Assembly: GCF_014839805.1 (NCBI RefSeq)
Contig: NC_051124.1
Coordinates: 8,246,001-8,310,000, forward strand
Length of the DNA stretch: 64,000 bases
Source: Manduca sexta
Lineage: Eukaryota > Arthropoda > Insecta > Lepidoptera > Sphingidae
Direction: 5' to 3'
Shown here piece after piece: positions 13,401 to 23,137 of this stretch. The notes beneath the pieces were generated by a model that did no database searches, was not told where the DNA came from, and saw only the letters and a list, made by a program, of their open reading frames with translations. A program made the position numbers and the translations under genes. Positions within the stretch are counted from its first letter, which is position 1. Each line of letters starts with the position of its first letter.

Positions 13401-16330
13401 CGGGACACTCAAAATTATCGACAGGAGAAAACACATTTTCAAGCTGTCGCAAGGAGAGTACATAGTGCCGGAGAAGATCGAGAATATTTATATTAGGAGT
13501 CAGTATGTGGAGCAGGTTTTCGTGCACGGCGAGTCATTGAAGGTGAGAAAATTTATTTACTATTTGGTTAGTATAAATAAAGTAATTGAAATTGATGAGT
13601 TATTTAATTAAGGCTCTTCAAATCAACGGCATATATGTGGTGGGTTCTGAGTGGTTCTGGATTTAAATCCCAGATCGGATCGAACACTTTGTCTCTTTTT
13701 GTAACATGATTCATCTAAGACTGGATCTCTGAGCAGGGATTGACGTTAGGCAGGCGGTCAGTTATTAGTCCTTACCCAGTTAATATTAATAAAAAAGTAT
13801 TGTCAACTAATAGAAGAATTTTTAACATCTTCGTCAGAAAAGCTAAAAATGTAATCTATATATATAAAAATCAATTGCTGTTCGTTAGTCTCGCTAAAAC
13901 TCAAGATCGGCTGGATAGATTTGGGTAATTTTGGTTTTGAATTATTTATGGAAGTCCAGGGATGGGTTAAACGGTGACAAACATAAATAATAAATAACGG
14001 AAAATACTAAAAACGACAATCTAAGTTTTCAATACAAAATGTTTCTAGCCATGAAACATTTGATGTCTTTTGTCTTTTTAGAAATAAAGAATTGGCCTGG
14101 CTGTCACATATATAGGTGCGTTCAGAAATTTGTCTGTTTCATAGTTGTAATATGAGGTCCGATTTCTTTGGTTTATTTTTTTCAAATACAAAACATTTTA
14201 GAAATAAATAAAGTGTAAAAGTGTCAGTTGGTTCTCAAAAATAGAAAATAAATAAATAAATTTCAAGACTATAATTAAAATCTATCATCAATTTGCCAGT
14301 GCGCGAGAACTTTATTTAATGTTATTGTCGCAAAATGCCACGGAGAGGATGACTTAGATCGTCGAAGTTAATCAAATGTGCGACGAGCTACTTCACGTGC
14401 AAACCGTACTCTCGACTAGCGAGAGACAGATAATGATAACATACGTATTGTATGGCAAAATTGTGTTTCACAATAATTAATAATAATAAATGTATGTAGG
14501 TGATACGAAGTTCACCGGGTCATCTAGTGCGTTATAAAAATCTCTAAATACTACTTGCCTATCCTTTTGATGGAATCTATGTATTTTATGTATATATTTT
14601 TGCTCCACAGTCGTGCGTGGTAGCCGTAGTGGTACCCGACGTGGATGTGGTGAAATGCTGGGCGCTGGAAAATGGCATCAAGGGCACCTTCTCCGAGCTG
14701 TGCGAGGATGAGCGCATCAAGAAGGTTATTATGGAAGACATGCTGCAGTGGGGCAAGAACGCAGGACTCAAGACTTTTGAGCAGGTAAGACATTTAAGCC
14801 GGATTGATTCAGTATTCTCTAAACGCCTTTTTCAATAAACGATCCTAATTTTTGAGTCGATCCCTAAAAGAAACCAATTAAAATAAAGTCGAGTAATAAT
14901 TAATTTCTAAGGATGTCAAAAATAAATTTGATTTTTCATGAATTGAAAAAACGTTTTCGATTGTATATTGAAATCGGCGGTTAGTCTCCATTTAGGCAAA
15001 ACCTTTTTAACTCAACAGGAGTTACTTGGAGTATTTGAGTTGTCGTCATTTTTTTCGGGTAGCTGCTAATCTATATCTCGCTGCAATAACATCTAGAGGC
15101 GCGGGCCTTGGGAGCGTTATATATAAGTCAGAGATAAATAATTACAAATGGGAAAAAGAATTCGGGGAACTACGCAAGAGCAAGGAGAAAATAGACAGAA
15201 CGAGAGGAAAATAGAAAAATAGAAAATAGAATAGGGGAAATGTATGCAAGGCGTTGTAGGCCATTACGTAGCTGCAAATATATAATATATGCTCTATATA
15301 GTGTGCCTATAATAAACACATATTACTTATTCCTCCGCGCAGGCATTCAGCGAGAAGACCTAAAAGCAAAAGAATTGCCTCGTGTACAATTATATTCTAC
15401 CATTGTACTGCTATTAGTATCATTGGTAATTTTGAATTTCAAAAATTATGATCGTTCTGCTACAATGGAAATACATGAGATGATTGCCAAACGCGAATTG
15501 TCAGAATTTTTCTCCATAATGTTAGCCAGGGTGGTTGCTATCCCACAATATATCAATATATAATCAGGCACCCTACCACGAGCAGACTTATGTTGTTAAA
15601 CAGGATCGTAAATCATATTTTAATGCATCATTTGGTATTGTTTTAATAAGATAAGTTGGAAACACTTGAAAAACAACACATCGTCTTATCAATAATTCTT
15701 TATTTAAGATTATTTTTGTCATTGAACTCGAGATATGTCTCTTTTTCATACGTTATCATAACCGTGAATAAAAATAGCAACTGATAAAATTATATAAGTT
15801 AATCAATATTCGGCACTGCGATATGATAAAAAATATGTGTTTGCGGTGATAGTCAAGTTTTATTTGAGCACGGTCTATGTAATATATCTATTGATATGTT
15901 TGTGTCTCAATATAGCATGCAGAAAGTTAAGGAGTTTTGTTTTTTTAAATAAAAATTAATGGCCTAACGAGAAAAAAGTTTTTGGGTTGGTACATATAGC
16001 TGTATTTGAAGAATCTGCATAAAGTAGATTCTAAATAAAAAATTAGGTGCTTTTCTATATTTTTACCCAGATATATTAATACTTCATTACATCACCCACT
16101 CGTTTCTGTGCTAATTTTTGTCCTATACAAAGTAACTGATATTTAAATCGATTTTAGAAATAATCACTCACATTATACCACGTTTGTTCCAGGTGAAAGA
16201 TATATACCTGCACCCAGATCCGTTCTCGGTACAGAACGGCCTGCTGACGCCCACGATGAAGGCGAAGAGACCAGAAATTCGCAACTACTTCAAACCACAA
16301 ATAGAGGACATGTATAAGCAACTCGAATAA
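4301..16330 (+). CDS. Acsl: Long-chain-fatty-acid-CoA ligase (ACSL1/5/6 type), 12 exons, 5' incomplete
   Basis: Activates long-chain fatty acids to acyl-CoA through an acyl-adenylate, using ATP and CoA, normally on ER or mitochondrial outer membranes. Exons: 4301-4424, 5017-5160, 5393-5518, 5707-5906, 6610-6810, 7862-8079, 8325-8475, 10374-10484, 13050-13217, 13399-13542, 14611-14784, 16193-16330. All junctions are GT-AG and phases agree, giving 1899 bases (632 codons and TAA). Visible motifs in order: the ATP-binding loop TSGTTGMPKG (exon 5), YGQTECTA (exon 8), GWHHTGDVGKWLP and NGTLKIIDRRKH, which together form the fatty-acyl-CoA synthetase signature (exons 9-10), and LLTPTMKAKRPEIRNYF with the C-terminal catalytic lysine region (exon 12). 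Full ACSLs are around 700 residues, so roughly 60-80 N-terminal residues including the membrane anchor are missing, presumably on exons before 4301 or outside the window. No frameshift or missing key motif was seen. The wording resembles insect ACSLs (recalled, not aligned). Confidence 0.95.
5017..5160 (+). CDS. Acsl: ACSL exon 2
   Basis: Flanked by aactttacag and gtaagt. Encodes NNGNCLGWREGPNKPYVW and then the LLRAKNFGSGL stretch of the N-terminal adenylation subdomain. The reading frame 5064-5267 overruns its donor into a repeat-derived intron. Confidence 0.92.
5190..5355 (+). repeat. Interspersed repeat of the 'aaaagctagtt' tail family, in ACSL intron 2
   Basis: Contains 'ctatacttatatataaagctgaa', the 'tttgtttatttg' word and the tail 'accgcgagcaaaagctagtt', shared in order with copies at 28925-29176 and 42785-42960. 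Class not determined; it could be a LINE 3' end or a Helitron-type repeat. Confidence 0.55.
5393..5518 (+). CDS. Acsl: ACSL exon 3
   Basis: Acceptor ttttattttcag, donor gtacgt. Encodes GIYSQNCPEWIMTEQAAY and VPLYDTLGANACAFIVNQ, a well conserved stretch of the adenylation domain. Confidence 0.93.
5707..5906 (+). CDS. Acsl: ACSL exon 4
   Basis: Acceptor catctatttcag, donor gtgagt. Encodes TEMAVVVCEDDKKANLLLDQ through FADVEFQGAQKDHPCV and ends in phase 0. Confidence 0.92.
6610..6810 (+). CDS. Acsl: ACSL exon 5, ATP-binding loop
   Basis: Acceptor attcaccacag, donor gtaacg. Encodes PPRPENLCTICYTSGTTGMP, so it carries the phosphate-binding motif TSGTTGMPKG of the adenylate-forming superfamily, followed by LPLAHMLERCCE. 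Markedly more GC-rich than its introns. Confidence 0.95.
7584..7602. repeat. Short (CCTAA) interstitial run
   Basis: Three perfect CCTAA units in ACSL intron 5, which is the insect telomere unit TTAGG on the other strand. Too short to indicate a telomere. Confidence 0.6.
7862..8079 (+). CDS. Acsl: ACSL exon 6
   Basis: Acceptor gaatttcag, donor gtacga. Encodes NALYMVGGAVGFYSGDIRRL and LKPTMLPAVPRLLNRLYDK, an ACSL-specific segment, and ends two bases into a codon. Confidence 0.95.
8325..8475 (+). CDS. Acsl: ACSL exon 7
   Basis: Acceptor ttattcttatacag, donor gtacgt. Encodes RGIIRSDSIWDKLVFRKVRE and LRIMVVGSAPLAGNVLTF, the strand-loop before the YGQTE motif. Confidence 0.95.
8476..10373. other. 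ACSL intron 7, no other gene seen
   Basis: About 1.9 kb of AT-rich sequence with only short low-complexity frames (for example 9603-9821 and 10075-10353). The latter overruns into the exon 8 acceptor region in a different frame. Confidence 0.6.
10374..10484 (+). CDS. Acsl: ACSL exon 8, YGQTECT motif
   Basis: Acceptor tgttggttggcag, donor gtgagt. Encodes IVEGYGQTECTAPVTLTVQG and VGPPVACCKVK. YGQTE is the adenine and acyl-pocket motif of adenylate-forming enzymes. Confidence 0.95.
10525..10710 (+). repeat. Interspersed repeat fragment in ACSL intron 8
   Basis: 'atgaaatttggtatagagga', 'agaccctgggaaggacacag' and 'cttttatcccgg' are words shared with other repeats of the window (for example 21095-21310 on the opposite strand and 28925-29176). 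The copy is truncated and lacks the 'aagctagt' end. Confidence 0.5.
10711..13049. other. ACSL intron 8 remainder, no gene seen
   Basis: Repeat-poor AT-rich DNA. Frames at 11451-11666 and 11899-12099 are hydrophobic or low complexity and lack splice context. Confidence 0.55.
13050..13217 (+). CDS. Acsl: ACSL exon 9
   Basis: Acceptor gcgtatgttgcag, donor gtacgt. 56 codons encoding LVDVPEMEYYAAQGQGEVCV through DQDGWHHTGDVGKWLP. The TGD aspartate binds the ribose of the adenylate. Strongly GC-rich. Confidence 0.96.
13399..13542 (+). CDS. Acsl: ACSL exon 10
   Basis: Acceptor tgtacttgcag, donor gtgaga. 48 codons: NGTLKIIDRRKHIFKLSQGE, then YIVPEKIENIY and VFVHGESLK. Contains the hinge (DRRK) that separates the two subdomains. 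Confidence 0.96.
13850..14530 (+). repeat. Interspersed repeat ending 'gggtcatctagt', in ACSL intron 10
   Basis: Starts with a short TA run and 'aaaatcaattgctgttcgtt', continues with 'ctcgctaaaactcaagatcg' and 'gaagtccagggatgggttaa', and ends 'gttcaccgggtcatctagt'. These are words of a repeat type I recall as common in lepidopteran genomes. The exact class and true boundaries need a repeat library. Confidence 0.5.
14611..14784 (+). CDS. Acsl: ACSL exon 11
   Basis: Acceptor tttgctccacag, donor gtaaga. 58 codons: SCVVAVVVPDVDVVKCWALE through WGKNAGLKTFEQ, in the mobile C-terminal subdomain. Confidence 0.95.
14785..16192. other. ACSL intron 11; unexplained frame inside
   Basis: Contains a 107-codon frame (15240-15563) with a hydrophobic segment (LYSTIVLLLVSLVILNF) and IQREDLKAKELPRVQ before it. 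I recognise no family, and it may be chance or an old element fragment. Confidence 0.4.
16193..16330 (+). CDS. Acsl: ACSL exon 12, terminal
   Basis: Acceptor cgtttgttccag, then 45 codons and TAA. Encodes VKDIYLHPDPFSVQNGLLTP and TMKAKRPEIRNYFKP, ending MYKQLE. The lysine-rich LLTPTMKAKR region is where the conserved catalytic lysine of the family lies. Confidence 0.96.
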   Translation: MKDIYLHPDPFSVQNGLLTPTMKAKRPEIRNYFKPQIEDMYKQLE

Positions 16331-16610
16331 CAGTAGCGAACGCAGTGCACTGACTTAATTATAAGGATCACGTACACTTGAAGCAGGGTCTTTGCGGACG
16401 ACTGTAATGTATGTTCGAAAGATGATGCGATGAACTGATTTTGATAAGATTAACATTTTATATCGTTTAAGCGTCGCCCACGCGTTAGAAATAGTGTTAA
16501 TGGTATGTTTTCATGTTCATAACAATGGAATACTTTGACGTGTTTGGATTGATTTATGTAATATAAAATAAGAATATTTAATAAATATAAAAGCGATAAT
16601 AAAGCTATTG
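16331..16610 (+). other. Acsl: ACSL 3' UTR with candidate poly(A) signals
   Basis: AATAAA hexamers stand at 16580-16585 and 16598-16603, about 250 bases after the stop. A longer UTR using later signals (for example near 17170) cannot be excluded. Confidence 0.5.
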
Positions 16611-19600
16611 GTTTTAATGACAAACATGGTCCTCGTAACAGTATTAAAGATGAGAAAGTTAATCTTACCAAAATTAGTAATGATTTTAATGAATTAGGAG
16701 AAACGTGATGTAAACATCACGAAACTATATATGCCGAAGCGATGTCACTAATTTATCACTTTCTGAATGATGAGTATTTATTGCTGTGAATCTGTTTTAA
16801 GAAAACTGAATTATAAAATTCAAAGAATTCTGTGTACTAAAAGCGAGTGAATTACTGATAAAGTTACTAGGATGTTAAAATATCATAGTAGTTTGGACTA
16901 GGTAGTAGTGAATCAGTTTGTGACTTCATTAGTATTGGTCTAACAGTAAATTTACAGGTTTGATGGTAAATCTGAAGAATCTGTAAGTGATAAATTAAGT
17001 GAAATTCCTATCACAGTACAAGTTGACGATAGCTGTAGACACTTTTCACTTTGCTAAGCTTGTAATAAAAACACTTTTTAAAAAAACTGAAACAAAACTA
17101 ATTGTAAAATAATTTGTAGATTTGGAATTGTAAATAATCCGAATAGTTTGTAGTAAAATTTTCTTAATGCAATAAAATTGAATATACGGAAACCTCGTTT
17201 CTTACACGGTCAATTAAAGACAGGTATCTTCCAAAAAAGCATTTTGCATACAATGGACTTGTGTTTTATTATTTTCCTTATTTAGAAAATATATTAACTT
17301 GTGCTATTAAAAAACATTAAACAATTTCTAGCAACAATTATTTGGAATAAAGTACTATGTCATTTGGTACTAAAAAGAAATAAGTTTGTTATAAATGCAA
17401 TGCAATTGATCTTGTATTCTGAATCCTGATCAGTGATTGTCAACTGGAATACGGACAATACGTTATTTTTAAACGATAATATATGCATTTTATGCTGATA
17501 TAATTTAAGTATCGATCAGGTTCTACCGTTTACGTTTGTAGGATTAAGTAAAAGAAATAAGCAATATAAATATTTCGACCCAAACAATTTTGATGGCGTT
17601 TGAAAAGGTAGTTTTAATGAACACAATACATTAATTGTGCGGAGTTGTACGTTTCTCGTTATAATACGAGTATATTCATCAAATTTTGTTTTCTAATCAA
17701 CGTACTAAAGGTATGTCCTTAGGCGTTCGCCCTGCGAGCATTCGATAACGAATATTGATATTGTATTTATGAATTTGCCTACACCAAAATCAGACGTAAT
17801 TATGATGTCTTCATGAACCAAATCAATGAGCTGGTGCTCGTTTTAGGTCTTTGTGCTCGAGTACTTCAAAGTGAAACTCAATGAACTTACGTCCGAATGC
17901 TCGTAACAGAATGCTCTCTACGTAAAATGCTCGCGGTGACGACGCCACGTAACATTTTTGTTGCTCGGGAGAATGCGTTTCCGATTCATGAGTATATTTT
18001 ATATAGTAAATAAATATTAACTTATTTCAAACTGAAACTATCTAAACGGAAATCAAATTACAATTGCGAGGATAACAGGAATAAAACTAGATGCCTAGTT
18101 GAATTATATGATAACTTTTCTATACAAGTATTAATGAAATAATTCTAGAAGTTATTTCATTTTTAACAAATTATATTGCAAGGTAACAGCAATTACCATA
18201 GCTTTAATATTAGGCAAGCACTTTTCGCCATACCAGAGCCTCGGATTAACGTTACATAAAAAATGCCTATGCAATAGTTATAAGTGATAAAAATGAGTAA
18301 ATTGTTACCCAGGACTTGACGCGTATCTGTACGATAAACGGACGCGCATACAAAAAATTAAATGCTAAGTTTATAAGCCACAATCTTTCCTTTCTGTTAC
18401 TCGCTAAGTGTTTTATTTCTTTTGTTTTGCAATGTTTTGTGTGTGTGACAGAATGAGTGTTGCGTCTGAGATTATTTCGATATGTTTGGGTGAAAAATAA
18501 TGAAGTTACGGGAAACGTCGTACATGACGAAAGTATTTTATTATTACGATGTAATTTTGTAACTTCTAATGCAATTGAACATGTTACAATTTCAAAGCTG
18601 ATATCGATAAAATACTTAAATATAGTTCTAAACTGTAGTTTTTACCGACATTATGAGTTGACTGAAATATACTGATATAATCTCAGATTATCGTTGATGT
18701 TGCCGTGAGAGATTAGTGAGTTTTTCACGATAAAAATAAATATACTTAGTAATAATTAATCCTAGGTGAAACTCGCACCGTGTAGTGTAATTTTATATTC
18801 TTAATAAATTGATTGATGCTTTGTGCAAACGTTGTAGTTTCGTGTTGTTCAAACCAAAATTTTGTTGTTATTGGGCGAGTACTACAATAATTTATTTTTA
18901 AATAAAATTTTCAAAAATGTTCTGCCTTTTATTTGTATTTTATTTTACAATCCCTTGTCTGACAATGACAGGTTTACTGAGAATTACACTTATGGGTTTT
19001 TATGATAGTGTTAAATCAAGCGTTTTCAAAAATTTAAGTAACTTGTGAGTCATAATGACCTCATCGGCATTATCATTTCAACCAAGGCAATGTGAAATGA
19101 ACTGAACGTAATAGCAAGAGGTACGTGGAAATAAAAACATAAAAATTATATGCAATCCACTTTTAGGAGCTAACGAGACGCGCAGCATAAAAATTAATTC
19201 CTTTTTTAAAAGCTCCAAATTAAGACGACATTTTATTACGTTTACTTTTATGAGTTGTTCAACGTGGATATTTGAAAGTACTAGCGTCAAATTGTCCCAA
19301 TGTAAAAATTTAACAGTATTACTTGCCATTATCAAGTAGTTCACGGGTGCTTCAACGGTGGTGAGAATGATCCAACCGTCTGTTGATCCAGCATAAGTTT
19401 AACATTCCCAACTAGATGATGGAATGGAAGGACTGCTGAGTTAAGGACCGCAGGCTAGAACCCAAAACACATCTTTGACTTTCGTAGTTAAGCGTATATT
19501 GTTTATCGATTATTGTCGTTTGGAAAGAAAGCTCGCTCTTTGCAGAAAAGGATGGGAGGAGGGCATTGGCATTACTATGTTATTGCCGTGGCAAAAATGC

Positions 19601-21090
19601 TTTTAGATCCCCTAAACTAAGTAAAATATGTGAAAACTGGTAAAATGAAATATTCTTATATGTATAATGATAGACTATTTCAACATAGTTTTATATAAAA
19701 TGTAAAAAATAAACTCGTAAAATTTTAATATTACGATTTCTAGGGCAAATGATATACCATTATTGTGTTTATCTAGAAATATATTAAATAAAATTGACCG
19801 CTATTATTATAAGCTAGCTAGTATCACGCCCACGCGTTCGCCAACGCAAAATGGCCCGGTGTGGTTATGGTTGTTACTCCCAAAATTTTACGGTCCAATA
19901 TTGTAGATCGTCCAAAACATAATAGAGAAATTAAAAAAAAAAAATACAGACCATGGGTAGGAATTTTTAATATAGCGTCAAAATATTGTCAATCTGATGT
20001 GATACTTCAGAGATAAATACATAAATCGATAAACGAAATACAATTTTCCGGCAATAGATAACGTATATTTTTTAATAAAGCGAAGTAGTTTTACAATTGG
20101 TTATATCCGAAATATTTCTCACATTTGGTAACCCTAACTGAGACCTGTATTATTTAACTTCTTGTCAGAATTTATTGGACATACAATTAGTAACATTATT
20201 CCAAACGAAATTCCACTTTTACACACAAGTAAACGTCTTATTCTATCTTTTAACTAATAGACTTAAAATACTTCTGACGTCAAGCAACATTGTGCAATCA
20301 GGCATTAAAACCATCAGCATAGAGCATTCTATACCATGTTACTTACCTATATTATACCGCGATAATCTTTAGCATATTCAAATTCAACTATCATCAATGC
20401 TAATTTTAATCCAATAGATTCAGTAATTGTTTCAATAATATACATAAAGAAGCAGCGAATAAAAAAAGTCTGAGTTCAGAGACCTCATAATAGTCGACAA
20501 TAATAGTCGATGTGTTTTGCAAAAATATATGTGATGATAAGACATCTTTACAATATTTTAGGACAACATAATTTGTATATACAGTATGTTAGTTATTCGG
20601 GGAACCTATTTAAGGAAGCTAAGTTTTAAGTGTATTCTTATCCCAAGTATATATAAAATATATGACTTTTTTGCGGGAATTTAAGGATCATCCTAATAAT
20701 ACCTATTTAAAGAACACATTCATACGTAATGACCGATAAGATAGATCAAACAACTAGCTTACACACGGCCACACCTTCGAAGTCTTTTTACAATTTTTTT
20801 GGTACTTATCTTATTATTTATCATATTTTTAAATGCAAACATAAAAATACATGCCTTAACTAAAAATAAATACTGTATTTTAGCTCTCTGCCAAATAACA
20901 TTTTATATTTCTTAAAATTAAATTGCTCTAAATAAATATTTCTGTAAGGCTATTAGAAATGACATAAGACACAAAAAATATTTTACACAGAGAACACAGA
21001 TGGTAATAAAATCGTTTTTAATAATAAAGACATATTTATTATGACGTTCATAATGTATTGCGAAAGAATTTATTTGTTTTTCTAATATAA
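16611..21090. other. Intergenic AT-rich DNA, no gene seen
   Basis: Long AT-rich stretch with only low-complexity frames. Around 17830-17965 the word 'tgctcg' recurs five times, which suggests a degraded repeat. 19340-19480 has a GC-richer patch that may be a degraded SINE on the minus strand. Confidence 0.5.
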
Positions 21091-21094
21091 TATT

Positions 21095-21310
21095 ACTAGC
21101 TTTTACTCGCAGCTTCGCGTGAAAGATTTTTGCGATATAAATTCGTTATATGTATATATTTTGACGGGATAAAAAGCCAATATTCTTCCCAGGGTCTCAA
21201 ACTATATGCATACCAAATTTCATCGAAATCCATTTAGTAGTTTTTGAGTTTATCGCATTGAGAGTTGAGACATACACACGTGGCGGAGGACTTTATTTTA
21301 TAATATGCAA
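21095..21310 (-). repeat. Interspersed repeat, 'ctagcttttactcgcagcttc' family
   Basis: On the plus strand begins 'actagcttttactcgcagct' and continues 'ccaaatttcatcgaaatcc' and 'tagtagtttttgagttt'. It is the reverse-orientation form of the repeats at 28925-29176 and 42785-42960. Confidence 0.6.
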
Positions 21311-21451
21311 GTATGTATGCTACTGGTAAAAATGTTTTACAGCGCCATCTTTTTAAAAATCCCATAATTATATTCTAAATTATATTATATTATATATATT
21401 TATATAATAAAGTGAACAAGGATGACTTCACTGTTATGCGGGATAAAAAGC

Positions 21452-21492
21452 CAGGACGAGAGAGAGGAGGAGAGAGAGAGAAAGAGAGAATT
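21452..21492 (+). repeat. GA-rich microsatellite
   Basis: An interrupted run of GA and GAA units (gagagagaggaggagagaga). It is the only purine microsatellite of this size in the window. Confidence 0.8.
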
Positions 21493-21604
21493 GATAGAGG
21501 TTTCATCTCTGAAAAGTTGTTTAGACTAGGAACAATACTTCAATACTAAAGATAAAGGTTTCAACGCAACGATACCTATGAATATTAAAACAAAACTATT
21601 TTTC

Positions 21605-21740
21605 AGATTTTAACACGGTTTTTTCATGGTCTGCCCCGCGACCACGAAGGCTGCAGTCTTCGAAACGTCGGGAGAAAAGTATAACACAAAAAACCGGTAT
21701 AAAATCGGAAATATAGTTTTATATGAATGTCTAACATTCA
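21605..21740 (+). repeat. Interspersed repeat with 'cttcgaaacgtcgggagaaa'
   Basis: Contains 'gaccacgaaggctgcagtct' and then 'cttcgaaacgtcgggagaaa'. An inverted partner with 'tctcccaacgtttcgaagac' is at 36955-37060, so two copies of one family are visible here. Confidence 0.55.
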
Positions 21741-22659
21741 ACATAAGAAAACATATCTCTGAATTCACGATAACTTCTTTGCAATAGATTTTACCGCATC
21801 TTCGTCCGTATTAAAGATTAAAGCCCTTCGCCGATATACACGAAGCTTAGATTACTTTCTAAGTCGTCTTACTACTTTGCTTTATCGACGAAGCACGAGT
21901 TTAGTTTTTTTAAACATGAGATGTAAAGGTTAGCTTGAAAACGCCTATATTGAAGTGACACACTTCATCACATATTTGTGACGGTATGACATACCAACAT
22001 AGTTGCTGAGTGTCGCGGGTGGTCGGTGCTATCTATATTGTCTTATAAAATTGGTTTCTTCATTATTCCAAAATAGTACTATCGTTCGCCAAGTCAGAAA
22101 GTTTGCAAATTGTTTAATAATTATGATACTTAAGTCTAGTGCCAGAATTTGATCAAATGTAAGAATTACTGACTGGGCTTTGCGTTTAAATTTATTTGAT
22201 GACAACTGGCAACATCTCTTTCAGTGTCCAGTGTAAAGCATAGGATTAGCAAGTAATATATTGCATGTCCAATAAATCAGACGCACCGGGACTAATGTCT
22301 TTAGTACTGTGATTGATCAATGACCACCTGGTGCGCAGTAGTGTATTAGTATTAAGAGCAAAATTTACTGCGCCATCTAACGTCTAGTAGCGGGTACAGT
22401 ATTGTAAACTATTTTTTCTCGGATCGAATATTCAATTCATATCTTTGATAAATAGTTGTTTCTAAGGGTGCTTTTTCTTTAAATAAAATATGTCTGCCTA
22501 ATGAATTATTTTGGAAATATGTAATGAAATTGAATCAAGTTGCAACTGAATACCAAAATTTTGTTTGTAGATTCCATTTCAAGGCACTTATGAAAATATT
22601 TTGTTGCCACCCAAAGTCGGCTACCGAATTTAATAGCAAAATAAAATGACGTAAAGTAC

Positions 22660-23097
22660 GTCTTCATTCATTCATTATTCACATCGCGTCGCGTTTTTAT
22701 TTATTCCATAATACCGCTTATCGGAGCATCATGTCGGAGCGTACCTAACTACCTACCGTGTTTCTGTTAGTTGCCATACGGGCAGCGCGCTGGCTGCTCG
22801 TATCTGTTGCTGTTCGTGCGTGCTGCCCTCTGTCGGCGTCCGCTGCCGGCCCGCCTGTGACCTTGGAGCATCGGGCCGCGCCGTTCATTGGCCGCGTGAA
22901 GCCAAGACGAGTTACGTTCCTCGGCTCACTTAGCTGCCCAAACTATGCCTTTCGGTGACAAAATTCAGCACCGCGCCGGGAATGCTCCCGTGCGTCCCTA
23001 ACTACCGCGGTGACACCGTACGTCGCCTGTCAACATGACATGACATTAAGACAATCGTGTTTATAACCTCACTGTGAAATTGTATTTATCTAGTGCA
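22660..23097 (+). promoter_or_regulatory. GC-rich promoter and 5' UTR island
   Basis: In otherwise AT-rich DNA this stretch is dense in CpG (cgcgtcgcg, gcagcgcgctgg, ccgcgccgttc, caccgcgccggg). It leads directly into an ATG exon with a consensus donor. The frame 22758-22958 has no ATG start and reads through UTR-like sequence. The layout suggests a transcription start region of a broadly expressed gene with a long first intron. Start site not determined. Confidence 0.5.
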
Positions 23098-23137
23098 ATG
23101 AACGTTGGAAAAATGAAGATACTACGGGACAAATTAG
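23098..23137 (+). CDS. Candidate first coding exon of an unidentified gene
   Basis: ATG at 23098 (context gtgcaatga), then MNVGKMKILRDKL plus one base, then the consensus donor ggtgagtg (GT at 23138). Start may instead be the second ATG at 23113. It follows a CpG-rich island, which supports a real 5' exon. No downstream exon was found in the following 40 kb, so the rest probably lies past 64000 or on short unrecognised exons. Product unknown. Confidence 0.45.

Noticed and set aside
22758..22958. 66-codon frame resembling a signal peptide
   Set aside because: No ATG start, and composition is explained by the CpG-rich 5' leader.
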